A DNA stretch of 23,781 nt from an uncultured Alistipes sp. (GTDB lineage: Bacteria > Bacteroidota > Bacteroidia > Bacteroidales > Rikenellaceae): contig UQNV01000035.1 in NCBI GenBank assembly GCA_900542505.1, positions 1 to 23,781 on the forward strand. The letters are read 5' to 3'. Positions 13,114-21,331 of the stretch are shown here, in pieces. Numbering within the stretch: position 1 is the first letter of the stretch; every line of letters starts with the position of its first letter. The translations under genes were made by a program, and so were the position numbers. The notes under the pieces were generated by a model. It was not told the origin of the DNA. It ran no database searches and saw only the letters and a program-made list of their open reading frames with translations.

Positions 13114-15609
13114 TCATTCGGCCGAGAAGGTGACGATGGTGATGCCTGCACCGCCGCGGTCGGCATGCTCGTCGACGGCGCTCACCACCTCGGGCACCGT
13201 CCGCAGATAGCGGCGAATCTCCTCCTTGAGCGCACCGGTGCCCTTTCCGTGGAGAATGGTCACCGAGCTTACGCCCACCATCAGCGCATCGTCCACCAGG
13301 TCCTGCACCGCCTCGAGCGCCTCGGCAGCCCGCATGCCCCGCACGTCGATGTGGTCGCGGAAGTTGAGCTTGCGCGCCGAGATGTCGACCGAGATGCGGG
13401 TCCGCGCCGTCTGGGGACGCGTCGCCTCGCGGTATTCGTTGTTCGAGACCACCTGCAGACGCTCCTTCTCGACGGTCGTGAGAATCTGGCCGAAGGCCAC
13501 CTGGGCCCGTTTGCCCTTGATGGACTGCACCACGCCGACCATCTCCTGCCCCGCCATGCGGACCTTCGAACCGACCTCCACCTCGCGGGGTTTCGCCGCC
13601 ACGGGCTCCGCCGCAGCCGGCTTCACGCCGCTCTGCTGCTCGCGCCGCTCGGCACGCCGCTGCTGCCGCCGCTCGATGCGCTCCATCTCGCGGGCCACCG
13701 AGGCGTCGCGCGCCTCGTCGTCGCGCCGTTCGACCGTCTCGCGGAACTCCTCCAGCTCCTTGCGCGCCAGGCGCGTGAGCTCCCGCTCGGCCTGCGCCTC
13801 GCGGATGGTCTTGATGGTATTCTCAATCTGGCGGTTGGCCTCGGCCACCAGCTCCTGCGCCTCCTGCTTGGCACGGCGGATGATTTCGTTCCGCTCGGTG
13901 CGGATTTTCGCAAGCTGCTCGGCGTAGTTGCGCTCCAGCTCCTCGACCTTGCGGTCGGTCAGGCGGATACGCTCGCGCTTCTGCGCCCAGTAGTGCTTGT
14001 CGCGCGCAATCTCGCGCAGCTGCTTCTCGATGTTGATGTGGTCGCTGCCCGCCTTCTCGCCCGCCTCGCGGATGAGCTCCTCGGGAAGGCCGATTTTGCG
14101 AGCGATTTCGACGGCGAACGAGCTGCCCGGCTTGCCCATCTCGAGACGGAACAGGGGGCGGATGTGCTGCACGTCGAAGGCCATGGCGCCGTTGGCGATG
14201 CCCTCGGTGCTGGCCGCATAGTACTTGATGTTGGCGTAGTGGGTCGTGATGACTCCGTAGCACCCCTTCTCGAGCAGCCGCTCGAGGATGGCCTCGGCAA
14301 TGGCGCCGCCGATGATGGGCTCGGTGCCCGAGCCGAACTCGTCGATGAGCACCAGCGTCTCGGGCGAGGCGCCGGCGAGCATGTGCTTCATGTTGAGCAG
14401 ATGCGACGAATAGGTCGACAGGTCGTCGTCAATCGACTGTTCGTCGCCGATGTCGATGTAGATGCTGCGGAAGACGGGCAGTTCGGAGACCTCCGACGCC
14501 GGGACGAGGTATCCGCACTGGAACATGTACTGCACGATGCCGGTGGTCTTCAGGCAGACCGACTTGCCGCCGGCATTGGGGCCCGAGATGACCAGGATGT
14601 GTTTCCCGCGGTCGAGCTGCATGTCGAGGGGCACCACCTCGCGGCCCTGGGCGCGCAGCGTCTGCTGCAGGAGCGGATGGCGCGCATTACGGAGCACCAG
14701 GCGGTCGTCGGTCGAGACGATGGGGCGGCCGCAGCCGTTTTCCGAGGCCCAGCGCGCCTTGGCGCGCAGCATGTCGACCTCGGCCAGATAGTCGCCCGAA
14801 GCGGCGATGAGCGGGGCCTCGGGACGGATTTCATCGGTGAAGGCCGTCAGGATGCGGACAATCTCGCGCCGCTCGGCGTACTCCAGTTCGCGCAGCTCGT
14901 TGTTGATTTCGACCACCTCGACCGGCTCGACATAGAAGGTGCGTCCCGTGGCCGACTCGTCGTGGATGAAGCCCTGGAGCTTGCGCTTGTTCGAGGCGGC
15001 GACGGGTATCACGGGGCGGCCGTCGCGGATGGAAATCTGGGCGTCGGCATCGACGATGCCCGCCCCCTTGGCGGCAGCCAGCACCTGCTGCAGCCGCTTG
15101 GCCGCCTGCCCCTCGCGTTCGCGGATGGCGCGCCGCACCTGCTGCAGTTCGGGCGAGGCGCTGTCCTTCACCTGGCCGAAGCCGTCGACGATGGCATCGA
15201 TGCGCCGCACGATTTCGGGGAAGGCCTCCACCCCGCGGCTGCAGGCATGGAGCGCCGGATAGCGGTTTTCGCCACGGGCGAGGACGAAGGAGACTATGGC
15301 CCCGATGGCCGCAAGCGCGCGGCGCAGCACGACGACCTCCTCCACATCGAGGAAGGTCCCCTCGACCTGCAGCTTGGCCATCACGCCGTCGACATCGGGG
15401 AAGTCGCCCGACGGGAAGTCGCGTTCGAGGTCGAGCAGCTGGCGCATCTCGTCGGCCAGCGCAAGGCGTCGTTCAATCTCGCGGGCCGAGGTCGAAAAGC
15501 GCTCCCCGGCGAGCTTCTCGCGGGCCGCCTGCATCGTACAGCCGGCAGCCACCTGCTCACGGACCCGGTCGAAACCGATTTTCTGTTCGAAACTATCGGG
15601 ATATATCAT
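13114..15609 (-). CDS. mutS2: endonuclease MutS2 (Smr domain)
   Basis: MutS2 is a MutS paralogue that acts outside mismatch repair, in suppression of recombination and, in some bacteria, on collided ribosomes. The 831-residue length is typical. The N-terminal core and clamp regions precede the ABC-type ATPase, with Walker A SGPNAGGKS (Lys349), the LLNMKHML segment, LVLIDEFGSGTEP (Walker B) and ITTHYANIKYYA. A long coiled coil rich in Arg/Glu (about residues 490-630) follows, then a KOW-like/linker region. The C-terminal Smr nuclease domain has FRDHIDVRGMRAAEAL and ILHGKGTGALKEEIR. The mismatch-binding domain of MutS is absent, as expected. The start at 15609 (MIYPDSFEQ) is chosen over 15708 since the extra residues are unlike the family. 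The gene is upstream of murF-alr. Confidence 0.96.
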   Translation of the reverse strand: MIYPDSFEQKIGFDRVREQVAAGCTMQAAREKLAGERFSTSAREIERRLALADEMRQLLDLERDFPSGDFPDVDGVMAKLQVEGTFLDVEEVVVLRRALAAIGAIVSFVLARGENRYPALHACSRGVEAFPEIVRRIDAIVDGFGQVKDSASPELQQVRRAIREREGQAAKRLQQVLAAAKGAGIVDADAQISIRDGRPVIPVAASNKRKLQGFIHDESATGRTFYVEPVEVVEINNELRELEYAERREIVRILTAFTDEIRPEAPLIAASGDYLAEVDMLRAKARWASENGCGRPIVSTDDRLVLRNARHPLLQQTLRAQGREVVPLDMQLDRGKHILVISGPNAGGKSVCLKTTGIVQYMFQCGYLVPASEVSELPVFRSIYIDIGDEQSIDDDLSTYSSHLLNMKHMLAGASPETLVLIDEFGSGTEPIIGGAIAEAILERLLEKGCYGVITTHYANIKYYAASTEGIANGAMAFDVQHIRPLFRLEMGKPGSSFAVEIARKIGLPEELIREAGEKAGSDHINIEKQLREIARDKHYWAQKRERIRLTDRKVEELERNYAEQLAKIRTERNEIIRRAKQEAQELVAEANRQIENTIKTIREAQAERELTRLARKELEEFRETVERRDDEARDASVAREMERIERRQQRRAERREQQSGVKPAAAEPVAAKPREVEVGSKVRMAGQEMVGVVQSIKGKRAQVAFGQILTTVEKERLQVVSNNEYREATRPQTARTRISVDISARKLNFRDHIDVRGMRAAEALEAVQDLVDDALMVGVSSVTILHGKGTGALKEEIRRYLRTVPEVVSAVDEHADRGGAGITIVTFSAE

Positions 15610-15911
15610 AACATTCTGTTTTTCATCTGTCTGTCCGCACGACGGACGCCCAACCGAACAGCGGCGCGGCGTGCGGTGCACGGGGCGGCACCGGCTCCCG
15701 GAGCCCACCCCACTTCATGAATCAAACCCCTCCCGAGGAAGGGGTTTGTACCAGTCTCTTCTGCCGCTCCCGCCTGTTGCTCCCGCCTGCCGCTCTCTTC
15801 AGCCGCCCGCAGCGCACGTCCCGGCGGTTTTCACCCCGGCGGACCCGCGCCGCCTCACGGCGGCATGCGTCCCGGCGCCCGAAGCCCCGGCTGCACGACT
15901 CACCGCAGCGT
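15610..15911. other. 302-bp intergenic region with one hairpin, no gene
   Basis: Between mlaD and mutS2 on the minus strand. It holds an inverted repeat at 15723-15748 (CAAACCCCT / AGGGGTTTG, eight-base loop) without a T-run. A short direct repeat CTCCCGCCTG occurs twice near 15770-15792. I found no TAnnTTTG element for mutS2. The hairpin is a plausible weak end point for the amidase-mlaD transcript. Confidence 0.5.
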
Positions 15912-16925
15912 CTACTGCCGCGCGGCGCGCTTGAGCGAATCGCGCTCGGCCCGAGCCGCCTCCTTCGCGGCCCGGCGCTCCGCCTTGGCCTTCATCTTTT
16001 CGGGGTCACGCCCGAAGACCGACAGATGGACGTAGCGCGCCGGATACTGCTTGAGGTCCTCGAGCAGCGCGGCCAGATTGCCGCTCGCCTCGGTCAGCGA
16101 GTCGTAAAGCGCCGTATCACCCACCAGTTTGCCGAGCGTCCCCTGCTGCTCGTTGAGCTTTTCGAGCAGCGTGTTCAGCTCTTCGACCGAGCCGGCCAGG
16201 TTCGAGGCGAACTCCTGCTCGGAGAGGTCGCCGGCCATCTCGTTGACACGGCGCAGGATGCTGTCCACACGGCCGGCATTCTCGCCGAGTGTTCCGGCGA
16301 ATTCGGACAGTCCGCCGATGGCTTCGTGCAGATGCGTCCGCTCGGTGGCGAGCAGTTCGTCGACGTTGCTTGTAATGGAGTTCAGATGGGCCATCGTCCC
16401 CGAAAGGCTGGCCGCATTCTCCTCGAGCAGGCGGTTGATGTTGCCCAGCGTCTGCGACAGGTCGTCGGTCAGCCGCGAAAAGCGCTGCTTGAAGAAGTCG
16501 AGCTCCGAACCGGCCATGTCCATCAGGTCGCGGTCGCGGCCCGAACGAATCGTGTCGCCCGCCTCGAGGAAGGTTGCCGCCGTGCCGTAGCTCACCTCGA
16601 TGGCCTTGGCACCCATCAGGCTGCTGCTGACGATTTTCGCCTCGGAGTCGGTCGGGATGCGGTAGGTGCGGCGGATGGTGAGCTGGAGCACCACCTTGTC
16701 GCTGTGCGACGGGTCGAACGAAATACCGGTCACCGTACCGATTTTCACGCCCCGCATCATGATGGGCGAGGCGGCCTGCACGCCGTTGATTTGGTCATAG
16801 GCGGCATAGTACTCCACATTGCGGCTGAAGATGTCGATGCCGCTCAGGAAGCGGATGCCCGCCCATGCGGCAAGAATCATCGCGACGGCGAATATTCCGA
16901 TTTTGGCTTCTCTTTTCACGTTCAT
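15912..16925 (-). CDS. MlaD/MCE family protein
   Basis: MCE proteins form hexameric rings or tubes that ferry lipids across the periplasm, anchored in the inner membrane. This 337-residue protein has one N-terminal membrane span (about residues 8-28, IGIFAVAMILAAWAGIRFL). A single MCE domain follows from about residue 38 to 115 (YAAYDQINGVQAASPIMMRGVKIGTVTGI ... SSSLMGAKAIEVSYG). A long predicted coiled coil covers about 120-295 (SRLTDDLSQTLGNINRLLEEN and similar), with a basic Ala/Arg-rich tail. The Bacteroidota form often sits beside an amidase gene. It begins 12 bases after the amidase stop, so the two are co-transcribed. No MlaE permease or MlaF ATPase gene is visible here; they would be encoded elsewhere. 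Confidence 0.92.
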   Translation of the reverse strand: MNVKREAKIGIFAVAMILAAWAGIRFLSGIDIFSRNVEYYAAYDQINGVQAASPIMMRGVKIGTVTGISFDPSHSDKVVLQLTIRRTYRIPTDSEAKIVSSSLMGAKAIEVSYGTAATFLEAGDTIRSGRDRDLMDMAGSELDFFKQRFSRLTDDLSQTLGNINRLLEENAASLSGTMAHLNSITSNVDELLATERTHLHEAIGGLSEFAGTLGENAGRVDSILRRVNEMAGDLSEQEFASNLAGSVEELNTLLEKLNEQQGTLGKLVGDTALYDSLTEASGNLAALLEDLKQYPARYVHLSVFGRDPEKMKAKAERRAAKEAARAERDSLKRAARQ

Positions 16926-16937
16926 GATTGAAATGCT

Positions 16938-18056
16938 TTATTTGACAATCCGGCCTCCGCTGCAACGCACCACGAAGGCATCGGGGAAGCTCTTGCGCAC
17001 CTCGCGGAGCGCCTTGCGGGCCTCCTCCTCGGTGCGGTACTCCCCCACACAATATTTGTAGCGGAAGGTACCCTCCGCATCGTACTGCTTCACCTTGTTC
17101 CGATACTTGCGGAACTGCGACGAGGAGGTGGCAACCCGCTTGGGGCTCGCCAGCACCTGCACCGCATAACGCACCTCGGACTTCCCGGGTGTGGCAGCGG
17201 CCGCGCCGCCATCCGTCTTGCCCGCCGCTGCGGCCTGGGCGGCACCCGTCTCCCTGCCGGCGGGGTCGGAGAGCTGCGTACCGCGCAGGTAGGCGTCGTA
17301 GTCGCGTACGGCGTTGTAGAGCGACCGGGCGATTTCGGCCTGTCCCTTTTCGGACTTCATGTAGGCCATCTCCTGGGGATTGGACATGAAGCCGATTTCG
17401 GTCAGCACACCCGGCATGTCGGTGGCGTAGAGCACGCGCAGCAGCTGAGGCTTGATGCCCCGCAGGTGGCGTCCCGCCTTGCCGTAGCTGTTCTGGATGC
17501 AACGGGCCATCGCCATGCTGTATTCGCCGTAGGTGAACTGCAGGTTCTGGATATAGGCCCGTACGATGGCAGCCGTCCGCTCGTCCGACATGTCGATGAG
17601 GTCTTCGCGGTTGCTTTCGTAGAGGGCATCCTCGTTGTAACGCTGCTCCTTGGGCGTCTCGCCCATGATGAGCGTCTCGACACCGCGGGCCGCCGTCGAC
17701 GCCGCGGCATTGACATGCACCGAGACGAACAGCTCGCCGCCCGCCCGGTTGGCGATGTCGGCACGTGCCTGCAGGTCGTCCAGCAGCGTCGCACCCAGCT
17801 CCTTGTCCGTCTTGCGCGTATAGACCACCTTCACCCCGGGCATACCCTCCTCGATGAGCTTGCCCAGACGGAGCACCACCGACAGCGTGAGGTTCTTCTC
17901 GTAGACGTTGCCGTAGTGCGCCCCGGGGAACTTGCCTCCGTGGCCGGCATCGAGCACCACGACCTTGAGTCCCGGTGCAATATTTTCCGCCCGCAAACCG
18001 TTGGTAAAAACGGCCGCCAGAGCAAATGCCACGATTGCAAGAGGTCTTCCCAGCAT
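16938..18056 (-). CDS. N-acetylmuramoyl-L-alanine amidase with C-terminal SPOR domain
   Basis: Cuts the amide bond between MurNAc and the stem peptide, acting in the periplasm, probably at division sites. The 372-residue protein has a signal peptide (residues 1-23, ending GLRA-EN). An Amidase_3 domain follows with zinc ligands His39 (DAGHGG), Glu53 and His114 (SVHVNA) and the catalytic Glu220 (LTEIGFMSN). An Ala/Gly-rich linker (about 262-293) leads to a C-terminal SPOR domain (about 294-372, YAVQVLASPKR ... YCVGEYRTEEEARKALREVR), which binds denuded glycan strands at septa. All catalytic residues are intact. The insertion between His114 and Glu220 is long and may regulate access to the site. 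It is first in an operon with the MlaD protein and divergent from lptD. Confidence 0.96.
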   Translation of the reverse strand: MLGRPLAIVAFALAAVFTNGLRAENIAPGLKVVVLDAGHGGKFPGAHYGNVYEKNLTLSVVLRLGKLIEEGMPGVKVVYTRKTDKELGATLLDDLQARADIANRAGGELFVSVHVNAAASTAARGVETLIMGETPKEQRYNEDALYESNREDLIDMSDERTAAIVRAYIQNLQFTYGEYSMAMARCIQNSYGKAGRHLRGIKPQLLRVLYATDMPGVLTEIGFMSNPQEMAYMKSEKGQAEIARSLYNAVRDYDAYLRGTQLSDPAGRETGAAQAAAAGKTDGGAAAATPGKSEVRYAVQVLASPKRVATSSSQFRKYRNKVKQYDAEGTFRYKYCVGEYRTEEEARKALREVRKSFPDAFVVRCSGGRIVK

Positions 18057-18097
18057 ATATTATGAGGTGAATTGTAAGCTTTCTGTAAATTTTTACC

Positions 18098-18105
18098 TAT
18101 CTTTG
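18098..18105 (+). promoter_or_regulatory. candidate -7 box of the lptD promoter
   Basis: TATCTTTG matches TAnnTTTG exactly on the plus strand, preceded by an AT-rich stretch (TGTAAATTTTTACC). A perfect -33 TTTG is not present, the nearest being CTTT 19 bases upstream. A start near 18112 would give an lptD leader of about 97 bases. Confidence 0.5.
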
Positions 18106-18167
18106 TCGCGCTTTCGTCGCGCCCGGGAAGAGGCCGCGCCACGTCGGCGGGCAGGGTCCGGAAGCGT

Positions 18168-18187
18168 TTTGCCGACTTGTCGGCAAA
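18168..18187. promoter_or_regulatory. perfect palindrome at the amidase promoter
   Basis: TTTGCCGACTTGTCGGCAAA is a 9-bp perfect inverted repeat with a 2-base spacer. On the minus strand it begins inside the -7 box TACCTTTG and covers the predicted start site of the amidase transcript. On the plus strand it lies in the lptD leader, ending 21 bases before the start codon. It could be an operator or an RNA hairpin. No regulator is identifiable. Confidence 0.6.
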
Positions 18188-18191
18188 GGTA
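18184..18191 (-). promoter_or_regulatory. candidate -7 box of the amidase-mlaD promoter
   Basis: The minus strand reads TACCTTTG, an exact TAnnTTTG match, preceded by the AT-rich tract AAATTTTCAAAAAATTACG. Transcription would start near 18177 and run about 120 bases to the ATG at 18056, passing through the lptD -7 box on the other strand. Confidence 0.55.
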
Positions 18192-18208
18192 CGTAATTTT
18201 TTGAAAAT

Positions 18209-21034
18209 TTGGAGAGATTCCGGGTAAAATATCTCGTTTCGGCAGCCGTTCTTCTGCTCTTCGCACAGCTGGTTTTCGGCTTTTCGGCCCCTTCCGCCGC
18301 GGAAGAGGTCCGGTTGCGCGACACCCTGAACCTCTCTCCCGCCCCGGCCGATGAGGTGGCGGCCCCCGCTCCCGAGGAGCCGGCGGCAACCCGCCGCGAA
18401 CGCCGCCGCCGACAGCGCGAGGAGCGCGAAGCCGAACGGCGCCGCGCCGCATTCGACTCGCTGCCCCGGGAGGAGCGCGATTCGCTCTTCAGCGCATCGG
18501 TCGATTCGCTTGTCGAGCAGAAGAGCACCCCGCAGCGCCGCGACACCTCGAAACGCAAAGGAGGCGGCGCATTCCTCGACGACATCATCTCGGGCCAGAA
18601 CACCGACTCGCTGGTATACGACGTGCGCAACAAGATTGTCTACATCTACAACCAGGGCAGCGTCAGCTACCAGAACAGCAACCTCAAGGCCGACTTCATG
18701 CGCATCAACATGGACAACAAGTTGATTTACGCCTACGGCAAGGCCGATACGCTGGAGGGCGAGCCCGTGGTGACCAAGCCCGAATTCGCGGAAGGCAGCG
18801 AATCCTACACGATGGATACGATTGTCTACAACATCGACACGAAGAAGGCCAAAATCAAGGGCGTGGCCACGCAGCAGGGCGACGGCTGGCTGGTAGGCGG
18901 CAGCGTGAAGAAGATGCCCGACAACACCATCAACATCGAAAACGGCAAATACACCACCTGCGAGGATACGGACCACCCCCACTTTTACCTGGCGATGACC
19001 AAGGCGAAGGTGATTCCCGGCAAGAAGGTGGTCACCGGTCCGGCCTACCTGGTGATGGAGGACGTGCCGCTCTATTTCCTGGGCATTCCCGAAGGGTTCT
19101 TCCCCATCAGCAGCGGCCCGAAGTCGGGTCTTCTGATGCCCACCTACGGCGAGGTGGCCACCAAGGGTTTCTACCTGCGTGACATGGGCTACTACTTCAC
19201 GCTGGGCGACCACGCCGACCTGGCGCTGCGGGGCGGCTTCTATACGCTCGGCTCGTGGGAGGCCTCGGCAGCCGCCCGCTACATCAAGCGTTACAAGTAC
19301 AGCGGCAGCTTCAACATCCAGTACTCGAACAACAAAATCGGCGAAAAGGGCGAACCCGACTATGCCAAGAGCAGCGACTTCAGCATCCAGTGGACCCACT
19401 CGCAGGATGCCAAGGCCAACCCCGGTTCGACCTTCTCGGCCTCGGTGAACTTCCGTACGAGCGGCTACAACCGCTATGCGGCCACCAACCTCAACGACAT
19501 TCTGGCCACGCAGACCAACTCCTCGATTTCCTACTCGAAGAACTGGGCCGGAACCCCCTTCTCGCTCTCGGCCAACATGGCCATCTCGCAGAACTCGAGC
19601 AACAAGACGCTCTCGGTCACGCTGCCCACGCTGGTCTTCAACGTCTCGCGCATCTACCCCTTCAAGCGCAAGGAGCGCATCGGCAAGGAGCGCTGGTACG
19701 AGAAAATCTCGATGCAGTACACCGGCAAGATGACCAACTCGGTGACCACCACCGAATCGGAATTCTTCTCCAGCAAGACGCTCGACAACATGAAGAACGG
19801 CATCGAGCACTCGATTCCCGTCTCGGCGTCGTTCAACCTGTTCAACTACATCAACATCTCGCCGTCGTTCAACTACACGGAGAAGTGGTATTTCAAGAAG
19901 CAGGAGTACGAGTGGAACCCCGTCACCAACCGCACCGACACGCTGGCGCCCCAGTACGGATTCTACCGCCTCTACAACTACACGGCGAGCGTCTCGGCCT
20001 CGACGACCGTCTACGGCATGTTCGACTTTACGAAGAAGCGCAAGGACCGCAAAATCCAGGCCATCCGCCATACGCTCACCCCCTCCATCGGCTTCTCCTA
20101 CGCCCCGAACTTCGGCGACCCGCGCTACGGCTACTACCGCATGCGCCAGACCGACTCGCTGGGCAACTTCACCACCTACTCGCCCTATTCGGTCAATGCC
20201 TACGGCGTCCCCAGCTCGGGCCAGCAGGCGGCGATGACCTTCTCGCTCTCGCAGAACCTCGAGATGAAGGTGCTCTCGAAGCGCGACACCTCGGGCGTAA
20301 AGAAAATCAAGCTCATCGACGAGCTGCGCCTGAGCGGTTCGTACAACTTCCTGGCCGACTCGATGAAGCTCTCGAACATCAGCCTCTCGTTCCGTACGAC
20401 GCTCTTCAACAACTTCGGCATCAACCTCTCGGCCACACTGGACCCCTACCGCGTCACACCCGAGGGACGACGCTACGACAAGCTCTTCTTCCCGGGCCGC
20501 ATCGTCTCGACGGGCTGGTCGTTCGGCTATACGTTCAAGTCGCGTGACGACCGCTCACAACCGGCCGTCAACGACATCACGAGCATCCCGCCCGAGTACA
20601 TGAACCCCTTCTTCGACCCCTACGGGACGATGGACCCCGTGCTGCGCAGGCAGTACATGGCCCAGAGTTACTACGACTTCTCGCTGCCGTGGAATTTCGG
20701 CTTCAACTATACGGTGAACTATTCGGTCTCCTACGGCAACTACCCGCCCAAGGGCTACCGGGCCAACGTCTCGCAGACCATCGGCTTCAACGGCAGCGTC
20801 AACATCACCCCCAAGATGGGCGTCACGTTCCAGGGCGGCTACGACATCGCCAACAACAAGCTCACCACCTCGTCGGTATCCATCACGCGCGACCTGCACT
20901 GCTGGCAGATGTCCTTCTCGTGGATTCCCTTCGGATACTACCGCAGCTGGAGTTTCAACATCGGCGTGAAGGCCGCCTCGCTCTCGGACCTCAAGTACGA
21001 CAAGAGCCAAAGCCGCTACGACAACATGTATTGA
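18209..21034 (+). CDS. lptD: LPS-assembly protein LptD (Bacteroidota type), TTG start
   Basis: Outer-membrane barrel that inserts LPS into the outer leaflet with its lipoprotein partner LptE. The 941-residue product opens with a signal peptide (about residues 1-27, VKYLVSAAVLLLFAQLVFGFSA), then a highly charged Arg/Glu segment (about 58-85). An OstA/LptA-like beta-jellyroll domain (about 130-270) has repeats such as DSLVYDVRNKIVYIYNQG and DTIVYNIDTKKAKIKG. A large barrel of alternating aromatic strands runs to the end (...LKYDKSQSRYDNMY). The FFPISSGPKSGLLMPTYGE segment is a strong family mark. The only start near the signal peptide is TTG at 18209, with a TAA in frame 15 bases upstream. The mature protein has exactly two cysteines, Cys251 and Cys898. 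It is monocistronic, divergent from the amidase, and followed by a terminator at 21194-21225. Confidence 0.92.
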   Translation: MERFRVKYLVSAAVLLLFAQLVFGFSAPSAAEEVRLRDTLNLSPAPADEVAAPAPEEPAATRRERRRRQREEREAERRRAAFDSLPREERDSLFSASVDSLVEQKSTPQRRDTSKRKGGGAFLDDIISGQNTDSLVYDVRNKIVYIYNQGSVSYQNSNLKADFMRINMDNKLIYAYGKADTLEGEPVVTKPEFAEGSESYTMDTIVYNIDTKKAKIKGVATQQGDGWLVGGSVKKMPDNTINIENGKYTTCEDTDHPHFYLAMTKAKVIPGKKVVTGPAYLVMEDVPLYFLGIPEGFFPISSGPKSGLLMPTYGEVATKGFYLRDMGYYFTLGDHADLALRGGFYTLGSWEASAAARYIKRYKYSGSFNIQYSNNKIGEKGEPDYAKSSDFSIQWTHSQDAKANPGSTFSASVNFRTSGYNRYAATNLNDILATQTNSSISYSKNWAGTPFSLSANMAISQNSSNKTLSVTLPTLVFNVSRIYPFKRKERIGKERWYEKISMQYTGKMTNSVTTTESEFFSSKTLDNMKNGIEHSIPVSASFNLFNYINISPSFNYTEKWYFKKQEYEWNPVTNRTDTLAPQYGFYRLYNYTASVSASTTVYGMFDFTKKRKDRKIQAIRHTLTPSIGFSYAPNFGDPRYGYYRMRQTDSLGNFTTYSPYSVNAYGVPSSGQQAAMTFSLSQNLEMKVLSKRDTSGVKKIKLIDELRLSGSYNFLADSMKLSNISLSFRTTLFNNFGINLSATLDPYRVTPEGRRYDKLFFPGRIVSTGWSFGYTFKSRDDRSQPAVNDITSIPPEYMNPFFDPYGTMDPVLRRQYMAQSYYDFSLPWNFGFNYTVNYSVSYGNYPPKGYRANVSQTIGFNGSVNITPKMGVTFQGGYDIANNKLTTSSVSITRDLHCWQMSFSWIPFGYYRSWSFNIGVKAASLSDLKYDKSQSRYDNMY

Positions 21035-21331
21035 CAGAGTGTGCGTCCCCACCCCGGCAGCAGGGCATGTGCGGGGCGTCATGACACACCCCTCGGCCGA
21101 ACGGGCGAGCCATGCGGCAGCGGCTCGGCGCTAAGCAACTCGACACCAAGCGGCACGACACTATAACTATACTATACGATACGACACCATACGAAAAGCG
21201 GAAACCTGTACGGTTTCCGCTTTTTGCTTTCAGGAACTATTCCCGCAATCGATGATTGGCCCGGCACGCTCCGCCGGACCGGACCCCGCGTCAGCCCTCC
21301 GTCACAAGAGGCAGGGCCGGGCACCTCCTTT
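21035..21331. other. convergent intergenic region with an AT-rich low-complexity patch
   Basis: Apart from the terminator I see no gene. At about 21157-21195 the sequence shifts to short imperfect repeats of CTATA, ATACGA and ACGACAC, in sharp contrast to the GC-rich surroundings. The stretch from 21226 to 21331 shows nothing notable. Confidence 0.45.
21194..21225. terminator. bidirectional intrinsic terminator after lptD
   Basis: A 13-bp perfect stem (AAAAGCGGAAACC at 21194-21206 with its complement at 21212-21224) has a 5-base TGTAC loop. T-tracts are formed by the stem base on both strands. It lies between the lptD stop (21034) and the convergent nitroreductase stop (21332), so it can serve both. 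Confidence 0.88.

Noticed and set aside
10608..13133. 841-residue plus-strand open frame opposite murF-alr
   Set aside because: Composition is Arg/His/Ala-rich without recognisable motif; it mirrors the frame of a certain gene.
12772..15720. 982-residue plus-strand open frame opposite mutS2, the longest frame in the window
   Set aside because: Leu/Asp/Ala/His-rich mirror translation with no domain, and it runs over both mutS2 and the start of murF-alr.
17831..20071. 746-residue minus-strand frame opposite lptD and into the amidase
   Set aside because: Antisense to a recognised outer-membrane barrel and in another frame than the amidase; Val/Arg/Asp-rich shadow.
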